This document shows, piece by piece, positions 48,501-58,400 of a stretch of 64,000 nt of DNA. The DNA is from Apus apus (lineage: Eukaryota > Chordata > Aves > Apodiformes > Apodidae). The stretch is taken from the NCBI RefSeq assembly GCF_020740795.1, contig NC_067287.1:35023501-35087500 (forward strand). The letters are read 5' to 3'. Numbering within the stretch: the stretch's first letter is position 1; each line of letters opens with the position of its first letter. The position numbers and the translations under genes were made by a program. The notes under the pieces were generated by a model. The model had not been told where the DNA came from. It was given only the letters and a program-made list of their open reading frames with translations, and made no database searches.

Positions 48501-49449
48501 CTTTGAATTCCCTCTAAGTCCCACATTCAGTCACATAAAGTTTAAAGCATCTTCTGGCTCCTCTCCATCTGTACTTATCTGACTCCAGCACAGGTCAGAC
48601 AACGTACATGAGGATCATCAATGGAGAGTCAAAGAGCCCTCCTCTAAAACCCCTTATTATCACACCACCAGAATTATCACAGGTTTTGGCTTCTTGCACA
48701 CAAGAATGACCTGGGGAGCCCATTAAATTGATAGTTAGATTATTAATGTTTTAGGAATGTGACTTTCCCACTGTCTAGCCAGTTCGATTTACAAAAACTA
48801 GTACATGAGTTACACACATTGGAATTTTAGTAATAATTAATCCTTGACCTGTTCAAAGTGCTGTACAAACATTAACTAGCTAGTCCTCAGAATAAATATG
48901 CACGGTAAATAACAAAAAGAACCCCACCCTGAAATCCCACAACACAAAAATTAATAACTAACCACCCCACCTGAAAACCAAATCTTGCCTCTTCTGCAGT
49001 GGGAAAAACTAGTGTGATAAATGCAGAACATTGTGGTGGGCCCCTGACTAACCAAATTACTAACTACCAAAGACAGGAAGGTAAGAGTTCCTGACTCCCA
49101 GTCCTGTACTGGTGCCTCGAGATTACAGTACTTTCTGATGTCTTTCTCATTAACCTTTGCATGTGATATCCTGCGTGGATAAAAGAACTCTAGGGAAAAA
49201 CAAACAAAAACAACACCAACACCACCAACAAGGAACCAAATAAATATTACAAGAAACACTGTCAAAAGGTTATTTGAAAAGCCCATTTGTGGGCTTACAG
49301 ACAATACCTTGGTGGCACGTATCTGCCTGTGAAGGTCAGTTAGTTGTTGGATTTTGTATTCTAGTTCTGAAATCTGGGCCTGAAGCCATGTCCAACGGCT
49401 GCCAATTCTAGCTCTCTCTGCAAGCCACTTCCATTCAGAAGTATAGCTG
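9278..49449 (-). CDS. KANSL1L: KAT8 regulatory NSL complex subunit 1-like, 3' thirteen coding exons (5' end missing)
   Basis: Spliced on the minus strand from 49449 down to 9278: 49449..49308, 45525..45328, 42617..42496, 38110..37909, 26580..26418, 23150..23040, 22616..22479, 20011..19887, 18490..18366, 17452..17398, 11856..11744, 10346..10166, 9526..9278. This gives 1,924 nt and 640 complete residues plus stop, with all phases consistent. Residues below are counted from the first complete codon. A coiled coil lies in exon 3 (about 20-47), basic nuclear-type clusters at 175-185 and in exons 9 and 11, and the PEHE region from about 416 to 565. KANSL1 uses its PEHE domain to bind the acetyltransferase KAT8/MOF in the nuclear NSL complex; a similar role for this paralogue is inferred. 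Order and sequence match human KANSL1L exons 3-15 as I recall them. The large N-terminal exon lies beyond 64,000. Confidence 0.95.
9527..10165 (-). other. KANSL1L: KANSL1L intron 14
   Basis: 639 bp, GTGGGT donor and TTTCAG acceptor on the minus strand. No recognisable element. Confidence 0.85.
10166..10346 (-). CDS. KANSL1L: KANSL1L exon 14 (residues 498-558)
   Basis: Begins with one base completing Arg498, then [13 protein letters not shown], aligning with the human AYSKNVEGQD segment. It ends CRETQEAK before GTGGGT, aligning with human SQETK just before WERR. The middle is poorly conserved and low in structure. Acceptor is CTCCTGCACTAG. A second AG nine bases into the exon (TTACAG) could give an isoform three residues shorter. 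Confidence 0.92.
10347..11743 (-). other. KANSL1L: KANSL1L intron 13, GC-AG type
   Basis: 1,397 bp. Read on the minus strand the donor is AG|GCAGGT and the acceptor CACTAG. Only the GC donor keeps the reading frame into exon 14. No mobile element recognised inside. Confidence 0.85.
11744..11856 (-). CDS. KANSL1L: KANSL1L exon 13 (residues 461-498), PEHE core
   Basis: Encodes [23 protein letters not shown]-type sequence (here ERERARW) and [13 protein letters not shown], a near match to human KANSL1L. This is part of the PEHE domain that in KANSL1 contacts the KAT8 acetyltransferase domain. The exon ends with AG of Arg498 before a GC donor. Using the GT four bases later would shift exon 14 out of frame. 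Confidence 0.95.
12790..13165 (+). mobile_element. Truncated CR1 LINE with internal deletion
   Basis: The 5' part translates to the C-terminal end of the CR1 reverse-transcriptase protein: [51 protein letters not shown]. It then jumps to the CR1 3' UTR (CATCCCTGGAAGTGTTCAAG), continues to CCTTCCAACCCAAACCATTC and ends in a degraded ATTCTATG tail. It is 5'-truncated and lacks sequence between the coding end and the UTR. Non-functional. Confidence 0.9.
14934..15068 (-). mobile_element. CR1 3'-end fragment
   Basis: On the + strand it reads CACAGAATCACACAATGCCA, then GGCTGGAAGGGATCTCAAGA and TCACCTGGTCCAACTT. This is the reverse complement of a CR1 3' terminus, so the element lies on the minus strand. 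It is diverged and 5'-truncated. Confidence 0.85.
16302..16344 (-). mobile_element. Short CR1 3' UTR-like fragment
   Basis: On the minus strand it reads CCAACCTGGTCTAGTGGGAG followed by GTGTCCCTGACCAAG, closely resembling the CR1 3' UTR core. The flanks do not match CR1, so this is a small remnant or part of another element that borrowed this sequence. Confidence 0.6.
17398..17452 (-). CDS. KANSL1L: KANSL1L exon 12 (residues 442-460), PEHE
   Basis: A 55-nt exon completing Ser442 and encoding [18 protein letters not shown], matching the PSWR-x-V-x-LQPL motif of human KANSL1L. Acceptor TCTCATTTCTAG, donor GTAGGC. Its small size means that homology rather than an open frame identifies it. Confidence 0.94.
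17453..18365 (-). other. KANSL1L: KANSL1L intron 11
   Basis: 913 bp, AT-rich, with an A-run at 17,823-17,841. Nothing else recognised. Confidence 0.85.
18366..18490 (-). CDS. KANSL1L: KANSL1L exon 11 (residues 401-442), PEHE start
   Basis: Encodes [20 protein letters not shown], then [21 protein letters not shown], nearly identical to human KANSL1L and the most conserved block of the PEHE region. The basic RRRLR run may contribute to nuclear targeting. It ends with AG of Ser442 before GTTTGT, a weaker donor. Acceptor is GTCATACAG; the frame agrees with exon 10. Confidence 0.96.
18491..19886 (-). other. KANSL1L: KANSL1L intron 10
   Basis: 1.4 kb with no element recognised. Open frames here are short and unconserved in character. 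Confidence 0.85.
19887..20011 (-). CDS. KANSL1L: KANSL1L exon 10 (residues 359-400)
   Basis: The first two bases complete Gly359. The exon then encodes [20 protein letters not shown] and ends PTHSTSSQ in phase 0. It aligns with the human GERTKLEESDFQHTE segment. Acceptor TTTGTGACAG, donor GTAAAC. Ser/Thr-rich and likely disordered. Confidence 0.93.
20012..22478 (-). other. KANSL1L: KANSL1L intron 9
   Basis: 2.5 kb, AT-rich. No gene or mobile element recognised. Confidence 0.85.
22479..22616 (-). CDS. KANSL1L: KANSL1L exon 9 (residues 313-358)
   Basis: A phase-1/phase-1 exon of 138 nt. It completes Asp313, encodes [15 protein letters not shown] and [20 protein letters not shown], and ends HLSETAV plus one base. 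[17 protein letters not shown] is shared with human KANSL1L. The GRKKR run is a nuclear-localisation-like cluster. It can be skipped in frame. Confidence 0.95.
22617..23039 (-). other. KANSL1L: KANSL1L intron 8
   Basis: 423 bp, GTAAGT donor and TTGTAG acceptor on the minus strand. Nothing notable. Confidence 0.85.
23040..23150 (-). CDS. KANSL1L: KANSL1L exon 8 (residues 276-312)
   Basis: A phase-1/phase-1 exon of 111 nt completing Asp276 and encoding [20 protein letters not shown], then a Ser/Val-rich tail ending [18 protein letters not shown] matches DVPLHFHFETLL in human. The acceptor follows a long T-run and ATTATTAG. It can be skipped in frame. Confidence 0.93.
23151..26417 (-). other. 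KANSL1L: KANSL1L intron 7
   Basis: 3.3 kb of AT-rich single-copy intron. No supported element. Confidence 0.85.
26418..26580 (-). CDS. KANSL1L: KANSL1L exon 7 (residues 222-276)
   Basis: Starts [17 protein letters not shown], aligning with human TLPSKETAFLNTTQMPC, and ends [16 protein letters not shown] plus one base of Asp276. The ELDSSFHxVLSxPS motif is shared with human. Acceptor TCTATGTCCTTGCAG, donor GTAAGT. Confidence 0.95.
26836..26870. repeat. Short TGTAAM-type tandem repeat
   Basis: Imperfect six-base units (TGTAAC, TGTAAT, GTAAAT) repeated about six times over 35 bp. Confidence 0.8.
27653..27681 (+). repeat. G-run tract with quadruplex potential
   Basis: Four G-runs (5, 8, 7 and 4 G) are separated by A, A and CACT. 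This satisfies the usual G-quadruplex pattern on the + strand, which is the template strand for KANSL1L. Confidence 0.85.
29719..29742. repeat. 12-bp tandem duplication
   Basis: TACATCTCCTGG occurs twice in direct succession within intron 6. Confidence 0.85.
32726..32752. repeat. (TG)n/(TA)n microsatellite
   Basis: A short run of about six TG units followed by TATATATA. A small simple repeat. Confidence 0.8.
32982..33008. repeat. Poly-C / poly-T / poly-A homopolymer junction
   Basis: Runs of about eight C, seven T and ten A follow each other directly. The T/A part is self-complementary. Confidence 0.8.
37909..38110 (-). CDS. KANSL1L: KANSL1L exon 6 (residues 154-221), basic region
   Basis: Completes Arg154 and encodes [18 protein letters not shown], then [11 protein letters not shown] (about 175-185), a strong nuclear-localisation-like cluster, then [20 protein letters not shown] and YWSQQ. 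[19 protein letters not shown] is shared with human KANSL1L. Acceptor TTAATCATGAAATTGCAG, donor GTAGGC. Confidence 0.95.
38111..42495 (-). other. KANSL1L: KANSL1L intron 5
   Basis: 4.4 kb. A short CR1 3'-end fragment at 40,972-41,020 is the only element recognised. A (TA)5 run lies near 38,884. Confidence 0.8.
40972..41020 (+). mobile_element. Short CR1 3'-end fragment
   Basis: GGTCTCAAGTCTCTGAGATT, then CCCTTCCAACACCTAACTCA and ATGACTCC, resembles the last 50 bases of a CR1 element. It is short and diverged. Confidence 0.65.
42496..42617 (-). CDS. KANSL1L: KANSL1L exon 5 (residues 114-154)
   Basis: Encodes [20 protein letters not shown], a Ser-run, [16 protein letters not shown] and two bases of Arg154. 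It matches human [20 protein letters not shown], one of the best conserved parts outside PEHE. The acceptor follows a nine-base T-run (TTTCCAG); donor GTAGGT. Confidence 0.96.
42618..45327 (-). other. KANSL1L: KANSL1L intron 4
   Basis: 2.7 kb, AT-rich, with no element recognised. The minus-strand open frames near 43,650-43,960 look non-coding. Confidence 0.85.
45328..45525 (-). CDS. KANSL1L: KANSL1L exon 4 (residues 48-113)
   Basis: A 198-nt phase-0/phase-0 exon. It starts [20 protein letters not shown] and ends [21 protein letters not shown]. The [19 protein letters not shown] motif is identical to human KANSL1L as I recall it. Acceptor GCTGTTGTCTAG, donor GTAAAG. It can be skipped in frame. 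Confidence 0.97.
45526..49307 (-). other. KANSL1L: KANSL1L intron 3
   Basis: 3.8 kb without a recognised gene. It holds a C-rich pyrimidine stretch at 47,513-47,540 and a poly-T run at 48,455-48,468. Confidence 0.85.
49308..49449 (-). CDS. KANSL1L: KANSL1L exon 3 (residues 1-47 of the part present), coiled coil
   Basis: The first base completes a codon begun in the missing upstream exon. It encodes [19 protein letters not shown], then [20 protein letters not shown] and HRQIRATK, nearly identical to human ([25 protein letters not shown]). Leu/Ile spacing in [17 protein letters not shown] predicts a coiled coil. Acceptor TGTCTTCACAG, donor GTATTG. It is the most 5' KANSL1L exon found in the window. 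Confidence 0.96.
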
Positions 49450-52400
49450 CTGTGAAGACAAAATGCTGGTTAGTCCAAAAATAAAGATAACCACATTTGC
49501 ACAAGAACATTTTTGACAGCTGCTCTGCCTCATGTTGCAAGCATCTCAGTTGCTTTCAGAAGATATCTGATTATGCCCATCAAGTTTCAAATCAGCTTAT
49601 TTCTGTAACTACAGAATTTGCCCAAACCAGTACCATCAATGTTCACTGGCTACTCCCAGGCTAAGCTACTTTTCTGTTCTGTATTATAAACTCAGAGCTG
49701 GTGAAGCTACCAAACGGTATCAGTTAATGCAGATTACAGGTTTGTAAAGAATTCTAGCAACTGCACCAGCAAGAATCCAAATTCTTACACCACACTTCCT
49801 CCCACAAGCTTCCACAAATATCATTTGCTAACAACTGGAATCTAATAAAACATCATCCAGCAATGACCAGCTTGATATCAAGTCATGGCCCAAAAAAACA
49901 ACTAAGTAATGTAAATTTCTTTCATTTCAGTTATTTTCTAAGTATAGCTGTGTAAGTATAGTCTAAGTTAGGTCACTCTTACTGCTGTTTACAAATAGGT
50001 GCCGTTTGTAACACAAAAGATACGCCTCCCAGTACCTGACATGGTGATTAGCTTAACTTTATCATGCTAAATTCATCACTGGTATCAGCAGGCTTTACTC
50101 AACCTACATATTAAGTAAATGAATGACATAACAGTACCACTCAACAGATCATCTTAACATCCATTAAGTTTAACCAACAGAGACAACACAATGCAATATT
50201 TCAGTATGCAACTTCCACTAGTATCCTACCATTAACAGAGTTTATCTAAAGAAAATGACTGGTGTTTTTTTCCCAATAAAGCTTGTCAAGTAGTTTGCCA
50301 CAGTCAACTTGAAAAAAACTTTAAAAACAAAACCAAACAACTTCTGGAAAATAAGTGTTTTTACTCAAGTTACTGGGATGACTACTGGATCTAAATCCTG
50401 GATAAGACTGTATGGTAAGTTTTTCACAGGCAAAATCTGTGATTCCCCCATTCCCTCGGCAATGAAGTGTAGCACAGAAGATGTAAGAAAAAGCAGATGC
50501 CAGTGAATTGGCATAGGAACATCACACAAGTGCAATTGTTTCATGCAGAATTTTGTCAGCTGCCTCAGCAATGAAAGTAAGGAAATACATTACCCTGCAG
50601 AAGATGCTAGACATTTCCTGGCATGTGTAAAAAATCACTAAACTCGAGAATCTTAATCTTTCCAGGGCAAAGATTATAAAACATAAAACAACTCAAAATC
50701 TTGTAACTTTCAGTCTACTTTAGCTTTCATAAACAGTAAGAACAGACACAGTATCTGGTAGGTTACCTGTAAAATACAAAATTTCGCCATTTTTTAACAT
50801 CAATTATCTGCCCACATATATTACAACCAGCTTAAACTCTTTCCTACATAGACCAAACAAACATACAAAATTAGACTGGAGAATGAAATGTCCTGTTTAA
50901 ATCCAGATTCTACATGCAAGCAAATAAAATGGATTAACACCAAAAAGGAACTCAAAGAACTCTGTAAATATATACCATAGTACAATGGTTCCATTTTATA
51001 TATTCTTTTAGTGATTTTGTCCTAGGAAAAAAGATATATGAAGTCATCTTTTGAATACCTATTTTTCTGACAATCTCTTTGTATTTCTCATTTTCCCATT
51101 ATGACGAGCACATAGTAAATAGTCCTGGTTACTTATGCTTTAACACTTATGCTTGGCAGTACCTTCTTGCCAAGAACTTTTCTGGGATTGACAGCCTTTG
51201 CATGTTTGGGCTTCCAGAAGTCATGAAATACAGTTTGAGGAAAAGGGAATGATCTGAATTCCTAGTTGGCCCAAGTCAGAGTTCAGTTAAATAATGTGTT
51301 CACAAAAGTGTGGTGCCTGGAATAGTTGGCAGTTGTCTCAGGACTCTGGGATAGCAAAAAGCTGGTCCTAAGAAAGAGCTGCCTAAAGAAGCTGTAACAA
51401 GTTCCTTAGTTAATAATTTTAACAGAAAAAGTTAAATAGGAATAAAGAGGATAACTGAATGAAAAAAAAAAAAAAAACAACAAGAGTGTTGAGGTGCTTA
51501 TTTTCATTCCCTTCTCAAAAGACACATGAACAAACAACAAGACCCCACACACCAGGACAATGAAACAAGAAAGCCCATTTGAAAGAAAATAAATTCCACT
51601 GACAAAATTCCACTGCCAAACTAGATGCAACAGTTTGGGGAGAAAGGTGACCTATCCTGCAACAGACTGAGGAGCAGGGGGGAGTAAATGAGAAAAATAA
51701 AAAGTGCCCACACAGCTGGGAAAAAGAAATGGAATGGAAAGCTGCAGCTGGTGTTACGTCACACAGGCTGTATGAAACCAGCACGGCAGGAAGGGGATTC
51801 ATACTCAACACAAAACCACAGCAGGTAACAGAAGAAGTGCCACATTTTGTAACCTGAAGACAAACAAATCATATCCTCTGCATATTGCTGTCTTACATAT
51901 ATTAAAAAAATATAATAAAATTCCTCTGCAAAGTTACATCACAAATTATTTTCCAAACATTTGCAGCTTTTTCTCTGAAACACAATATTAAATCTTGAAT
52001 TAATTTAATTCACTGTTAAATATATGAGGTATATTTTTAATTAATTCTAAAATACAATGCAAGTATTTCTTAAGGCTTTAAAGTGTACTATATAATTAAA
52101 CTAACAGGATTTAATTGCACTGTAATAATTATGTCCTTAGGCCTGTCTGTGAGGAAGAGTTTCCACTGAACTAAGCACAGACATTTTAAGCTCAGGCCAA
52201 AGGAAGCAATTTTAGCTTCTCTCTCCTGCCAGCCCAGGCTGCCCTATGCCCAGCACCTGCACAAGCACTCGGGCAGCTACACGATGACATGGATTTGAGT
52301 GGCTCATGGTTAATTTTAGCATCAGCAGGAGGGTGAATGAAGTGAGTTTAAGTCTAGCTCCCTTTCCCAGTTCTGATGCCCTGTGGACAGACAGGCCCAT

Positions 52401-55400
52401 GCTTTTGCATTGGCAGGAGGGAAGGGGCAGGAAGCACAAGGCTGGGCAGCGAGCATGAGCTCACCTGTACAGGACTGGAGGCAAGACACTGCTGAACTCC
52501 CTTCCCATCTCTGTCACTCATTTGTTTGATCTTGCATTACTTATTTAACATACTTGCCTCCAAGTCTGTTTCTCTACAAACTAGTAAATGCTGTAACTTC
52601 TCAGAGGAAGATAAAATCTTTATAAGCTAACCTCACCCTCCTAAGGTGAGCTGTTTGCATGCAAAGTATTATGGTAACTCAAGTAAAACATGGTAACCAT
52701 CCATTATTACAATTATAAAAACCCCAAATAAATCAACTTGGTAAATCTGTTCCTGGGATGTTACAGGGTGCAGCAAAACAGTCAGTCAAGAAACAATGCA
52801 ACAAGGATTTGTGAGGCATTTTTTCATGAGCAGGAGTAGATGACTAATTACTTTTAACACTGTGACAATTAGGAATGTGGTGTCTCTCTTTTGCTTGGTA
52901 GATTTATGTGGAAAAAGAAAGCTGTTTCAAGGTGGCACCCGCGTATTAATTAGTTCCGTAAGTCCAGAAGAGAAAAACAAAACAAAAACCAAACCACAAA
53001 GAGTTAGAAAAATAACCAGGTCTGTTACTAAAGGAGGAAGTTAGTGCAGGTGCTACAGTAGAATCTCCTGCTCTGGTTCTCTATTGGGAATGAGACAAGA
53101 AAAAAAAGAAACTTCTGTCTGTGCTGCTTCCTGTGTGCTCCTTTTGCAAAGCATCTTTATTTGTTTCTGTGCTTTCACTCTAACATCATACATCCTCCCC
53201 AAGAATTTCAAATTTGTTCTTCTGCTGGCAACTCAATATAAACCATGTTCCATTTGCAAAAGTTTCTAATGTTCAGGACTGTAGTACAGTAAAATATTAA
53301 ACTTAGATATAAACTTACTGCTCTTGCATTGACTCTTAAATCCTCAAATGATCTCCTGCATTCATCCAGGACTATTAGAGTTGGAAGAGAACGAAGCAAT
53401 ATTGATTTGGTATGAATAAAACACCTCATGTAAATTTCCCTAGAAAAAACATGCTAGGATTGCGTTACAGGCAAAATTTGTTTCCATGTGAGATACTGGC
53501 TTGCATTTCCCCTGTTTTGGTTGAACTGCAGGAGGTCGATCCTGCACAACTTACAAAAGAAAGAAAGAAATGCAGAACAAGCAAGCCACAAGGAGCAAAG
53601 ACACAAATGCAAACAGTCAAAGTATAATAAAAAATGTAACTAGGAAGCAGATGTTCAGGCTGTGCTGTGTCACTCCAAAATACAGGAAAGAATTCAGCTG
53701 GGGATCCTCAGCACCAGCAGTATAAGCATTTCAACAAAGCTACTTGCTTTGCTGAGACCAAAGAGGCAAGTGAAGAGCACTAAATAAGATACTGTTAGTA
53801 TAGTCAGTAATATGCTTAAACTGACAGAATTTTTTTAGCCAGGATCTGTGGACAGAATATATGAATGAACACCTTAACACTCTCACCTTTCCCAAAAGGG
53901 AAAACAGAATTAAGAACAAAACAGGCTTTTTATGTAATCAAGCCAACATCAGAGAATGCAACAGGACTAAGAGAAGTATTTCCAGTGCTTCCATTATGTT
54001 GCAGGTAAGATTTATGTTTTCCAAAAGTGAAGATCAGCCTGTCCCAAAAAACAAAACCAGGCAGCCTAACTGATTGCAGAGGGGAACTGCTAACCAAAAT
54101 AAAATTGCTGTGCCAGACACACACTCTTCTTTGGGTTTGTATGTCGGCTTTTTAAGCCTGTTTGTTTGTTTACAGGGAAGAAGAAGTGGTAGAATTTAAA
54201 CTCGTTATGCATATTTTATTTTTATAAGCAAGAAAACAAGCAGCCTGAAAAACAGTTCACAGATAATGAAGGAGAAACAAAGTGGTATTTAAAATGCACA
54301 ACCAGAATCGATAGTAAGCATCTAGGATGGTTGATTTAAATTGGTACGGTGAGCACAGGAAAGGGCCTTTTACAGCATGCATCCTCTGTGCCTAAGGCAA
54401 GATTCTTCATAAGTATCATATATCCTGAAAATTAAAAGAAACTGAGTCCCTCCAGCCTCGTAACTCCCAGTGAAAACAAGTAATGTGCCCCTACCATGAC
54501 ACGGCAGCAGGGACAATGACAGGATGCCTCCTACTGCAGAGGAAAGGAAGGCGCCTGCAGAAGACTCACATCAAAGCTCCAAAAGGAAGGTTTGCCAACC
54601 CAAAACAGTCTCCTTCTAAAAGTTTTTTTTCAGTGAACACTAATGTTTTCAAATTGCAACATTCTTAAACATGAAAAAGATGGAGAGCAAGACACCCATG
54701 TAGTGTGGGTGGGGAAAAACTTCTTCAGTTCCAAAATTCTACACTGAACAGAAGAACTCAGCTCTTCCGGACATCCTCTCACACTTAGATTTTCACTCAG
54801 CTTCCTAACATGGTGTATTTTGCTCTTTCTGCCAGGCCATGACTCCTTCAGCTTAATCCACATTATTTTGGTATTCAGTTTTCAGATGATTTTAGTCCTA
54901 AAGCAACCCTATGCCCCCGACCTAGGCCATCCCTGCTGGTTCCTCTCTTCTTGCTGCTAACTCCTGGGCTACCAGAGGCTTATTGCCAATCTTGCAACAG
55001 CGAAGTATATGGGAGCCAGAAGCAGCTCATAAACTACAGACTGATTACCCACAGGATAAAGAGCTAACCACCTTCCTTGGTGGGAGTCACTGAAAACAGT
55101 AACAGAAGTTTATAATTTTGATGATGGATTCAACTTCAGAAACTGAAAAGAAAAAAATCAGAAAGTTTTGCAGATGTTTAAATCCCATCCCAGGTATCAT
55201 ATGACTCACTATGAAATTCATGAGAGTTAATATGCTGGGAAAAAAATAATACATCCCCCAATTCTCTTGGGAAGCTCCCTCAGTTGTATAAAAATACAAA
55301 CCAGTTCATATTTACCACACAGCACTCTATCACAAATGCTCAACAGCACACGAGTATTGCGGGGTTCCCCCAGGACTAGAGCTGCAAGCCTGTGAACTTC

Positions 55401-58400
55401 CTAAAATGCCCCTAATTTTACACCAGCATTACAGTCAGTTTTCCTGTGACTACACATGGCAATGCTCAAAAAGCAGCTGGCCTGAATGCAACTGTTTTCC
55501 TGCAAGCCATTAAGGTGAGCGCAGAGCTTCTCCTATGTGCTGACAACACATTTAAATGAAGGGAATTTAGATTTGTAGTGCATGTATTTTTTATAATCTT
55601 ATCTAGATTTAACTCATAAGACAACAATGCCCACTCCCAACAAAATCTTCCAACACTTGTGATGGGTAGCAAACATGTCCAACTACGAAATGATCCTTAA
55701 ATGCTTTCTCAAGGACTAATTCTCCCAGCACACCCACTTAATGTCTGTTTTCAGAATGAACTGACTTCAGTTGCTGTTAAAGTATTCATTTCTCTGGACC
55801 AGTTAACTGTTAAATCCACAATAACCACATAATTAAAAAAACAGCAAGTGCTGTTTTATGATCTCAATATCTTCTGTGCATTCCAGACTGCAAACAAGAT
55901 TAAAAAAAAAATAATGCAACAAATATTGTCCTCTGATACAATATCTGATCAACACTAGAGAACAAACCATTATTTACTCTGACAGTTCACTGTCAGCCTT
56001 TGCTCAGATCATCCAGGAGTGCTTGCTGCAGACTGACTGCAGAGAGCAATATGCTACTGCTTTGTGACCACCAGCACCAAACTCAGCTCTGCACAGAAAA
56101 AATAAATAAATCCATCAATTAAAGAAAATTCTCTGGTACTCGAAATAATACTTCAGTCTCTGTGAGGAACTTCAATCAGGTCATTCTTCTGGAGCCTCTG
56201 GGGTTGCTTTCATCCTTGGTGTTTAACAGAAATGTCTACCTGGCAGATTTTCCCCTGAAACACTACACGGCTTCAGAGCAGATGGGTTACAGTTCTCCGT
56301 CAACTGCTTATCACAGCAATTCCTGGCACCCAGGCCTGGTCCCACCATCTCTGACGTACTGTTGCCATTTAATACTTTCAGAACTGCACCTAATAACATA
56401 TGGTGATACTAATATATAATACAGTCTTATCTTCCCAAACTGAAAAACTTTATCCAGCTGAATATTTCTGCTAAGCCATCAGGCCTAAGGAATTTATACA
56501 ATAACACCTGAAACTGTCAACCACAGCTGCTATTCTCCCTTGAAGAGAAAATTCATGGTACTGAACCAGAGCGGGGAAAAAAATTAAGTAACAACAGAGT
56601 AAGATTTTTCCATCTTCCACAAATAAATTCAGAAGGGGCAGTGGGAAAAGGAGAAGTGGAAAATCAGTATTCCAGAAAAAAGGCTGTAGAAAATAACTGA
56701 AAAAGTAAAAAGGGGAAGTCTCTTCACTTGGATGCCCTAGCAAAGGAGAAATTTCCTAAGAATTTCACACTGGAGCTCTATGTGTTCCCTCAGAAGTTAC
56801 GGCTTCTGATCTGGTGAGATGCCACAGCCAGTACTTGGAGCCAGCTACAGGGTTCCTGCAAAGAATCACACTGTTACCACAGGTTTCATGTACGACTGAA
56901 TTGCTACGCTTGCACTGAATTGTTAAGTCAATTTAGGGCTCAAGGAAATGAATTAAAAATTCAGCTTCTTAAAGCAGTGTTGTCTGTTACAATGGTGAAC
57001 TTTCCCAATGGCTTACTTGACCTGGTAGGTGCTTATCTTCAGTTCTGGTTACATAATTCTTTAAAGCTGTTAATGATAAAAAGCCAGATGGGTTGGTGGA
57101 AGTAGGGTCAGTTAGAATATTAACTGACCAAGAAGTAAAAACCTGTGAAAGATAAAAAAGCAGCAGCATTTCCTCTTGTTTGTAAAAATACACTGCAAAA
57201 TGCATAACTGCTAATGCCTTTTGTTAAATATATTTAAAAATGAACTTTTAAGATTCCATTGGCTCCCCCAGCACCCCAGTTTCATCCACTAAACCTCAGT
57301 ATGCTGTACAGCAAACCAACATGGAGCAGAGAAGCAAAGAAAAAAACTTCAGAACAAGCTTTGGAACTTTGGAAACAAGCTTTTTTCCTTGCCTTTGAAA
57401 CGGCACAACATCAATAGACTTAACAACAAAACACCAGGAACACAGGCCTAGAAATTCTCTGTAAGTATTACACAACTGCCCCTGGAAAGAAATCTAGTAG
57501 TGTTACATCTAGATCCCACACTCAACTTAAGACAGGGCTTACAGTATATTCCTTTCAAGATATGTGCAAATGGAACCTTATTACACAATACAAGCAGCAT
57601 ATCAATGCTGTCTGCCCACTGAAGTTGGTCTCAAAATTTGTACATATATTCTTCACAAGGAGTAGATGGGCATGGTACTTGTATAACATCTAACTCCAGC
57701 TTAAAACTGATTTCATCCTAGCTGTATATCGTATCAGATTTCAATATAAAAACGGATATGAGACTTTTTTTTTTTTTTAGACTTTTTGGACAGACAACTA
57801 ACAGTTGTGTCAGAACACACATGTCACATGCACTGAAAATCATCAGCAGGATTTTGGGAGTGAAGAGGCCACAGCCCTGAAGAACAGGGGAAAAAACTGC
57901 CTGGCCAGAGACTGGGAGGATACTGGGGAGAGCTGTGGCTGGTATGGAAGCTGATGTAGAGCAATCAATCAGAAGCAAGGAGCAGGGGAGGCACCAGCAC
58001 AGATTGACCTCCACGTCCTGTGACCCCTCACCTCACTGAAGGGAAGGTGCTTTGCTGCCAGGCAGTGTGAGCAGCATCGGGAGGCCAGGGGGTGCTGCAG
58101 GGGATGGGCCAACAGGAGAGGTGGGGGGACACCAGAGCGCTCCTTAGGGTGGGAGGGCAGCCAAACAGAGGTGGCACAGGTCCTGGACACAGGTCTGGAC
58201 CCAGCCTGCCCGTGGGAACCGAAGGAAGCTGCGCTGAGCATGAAAGCCCCCGTTTGGGTGAGCCCCTGCGACATGCCAGCCCCAGAGCTGTCCCATCAGA
58301 GACCCGCCCTGGGGACACAGGACATCCTGGTACCTCTGACACCAAGGCCCTTGGGTCCTCCGCAGTTGCTGTAAGCCTGATATAATTGACAGAGTGGGAG

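Noticed and set aside
50365-50571. Minus-strand 68-codon frame
   Set aside because: No similarity to KANSL1L and no matching splice sites in the required phase.
53339-53395. Possible small minus-strand exon (TAATAG acceptor, GTAAGT donor)
   Set aside because: The splice sites look fair, but the encoded residues do not match the KANSL1L segment expected before exon 3 and no phase was confirmed.
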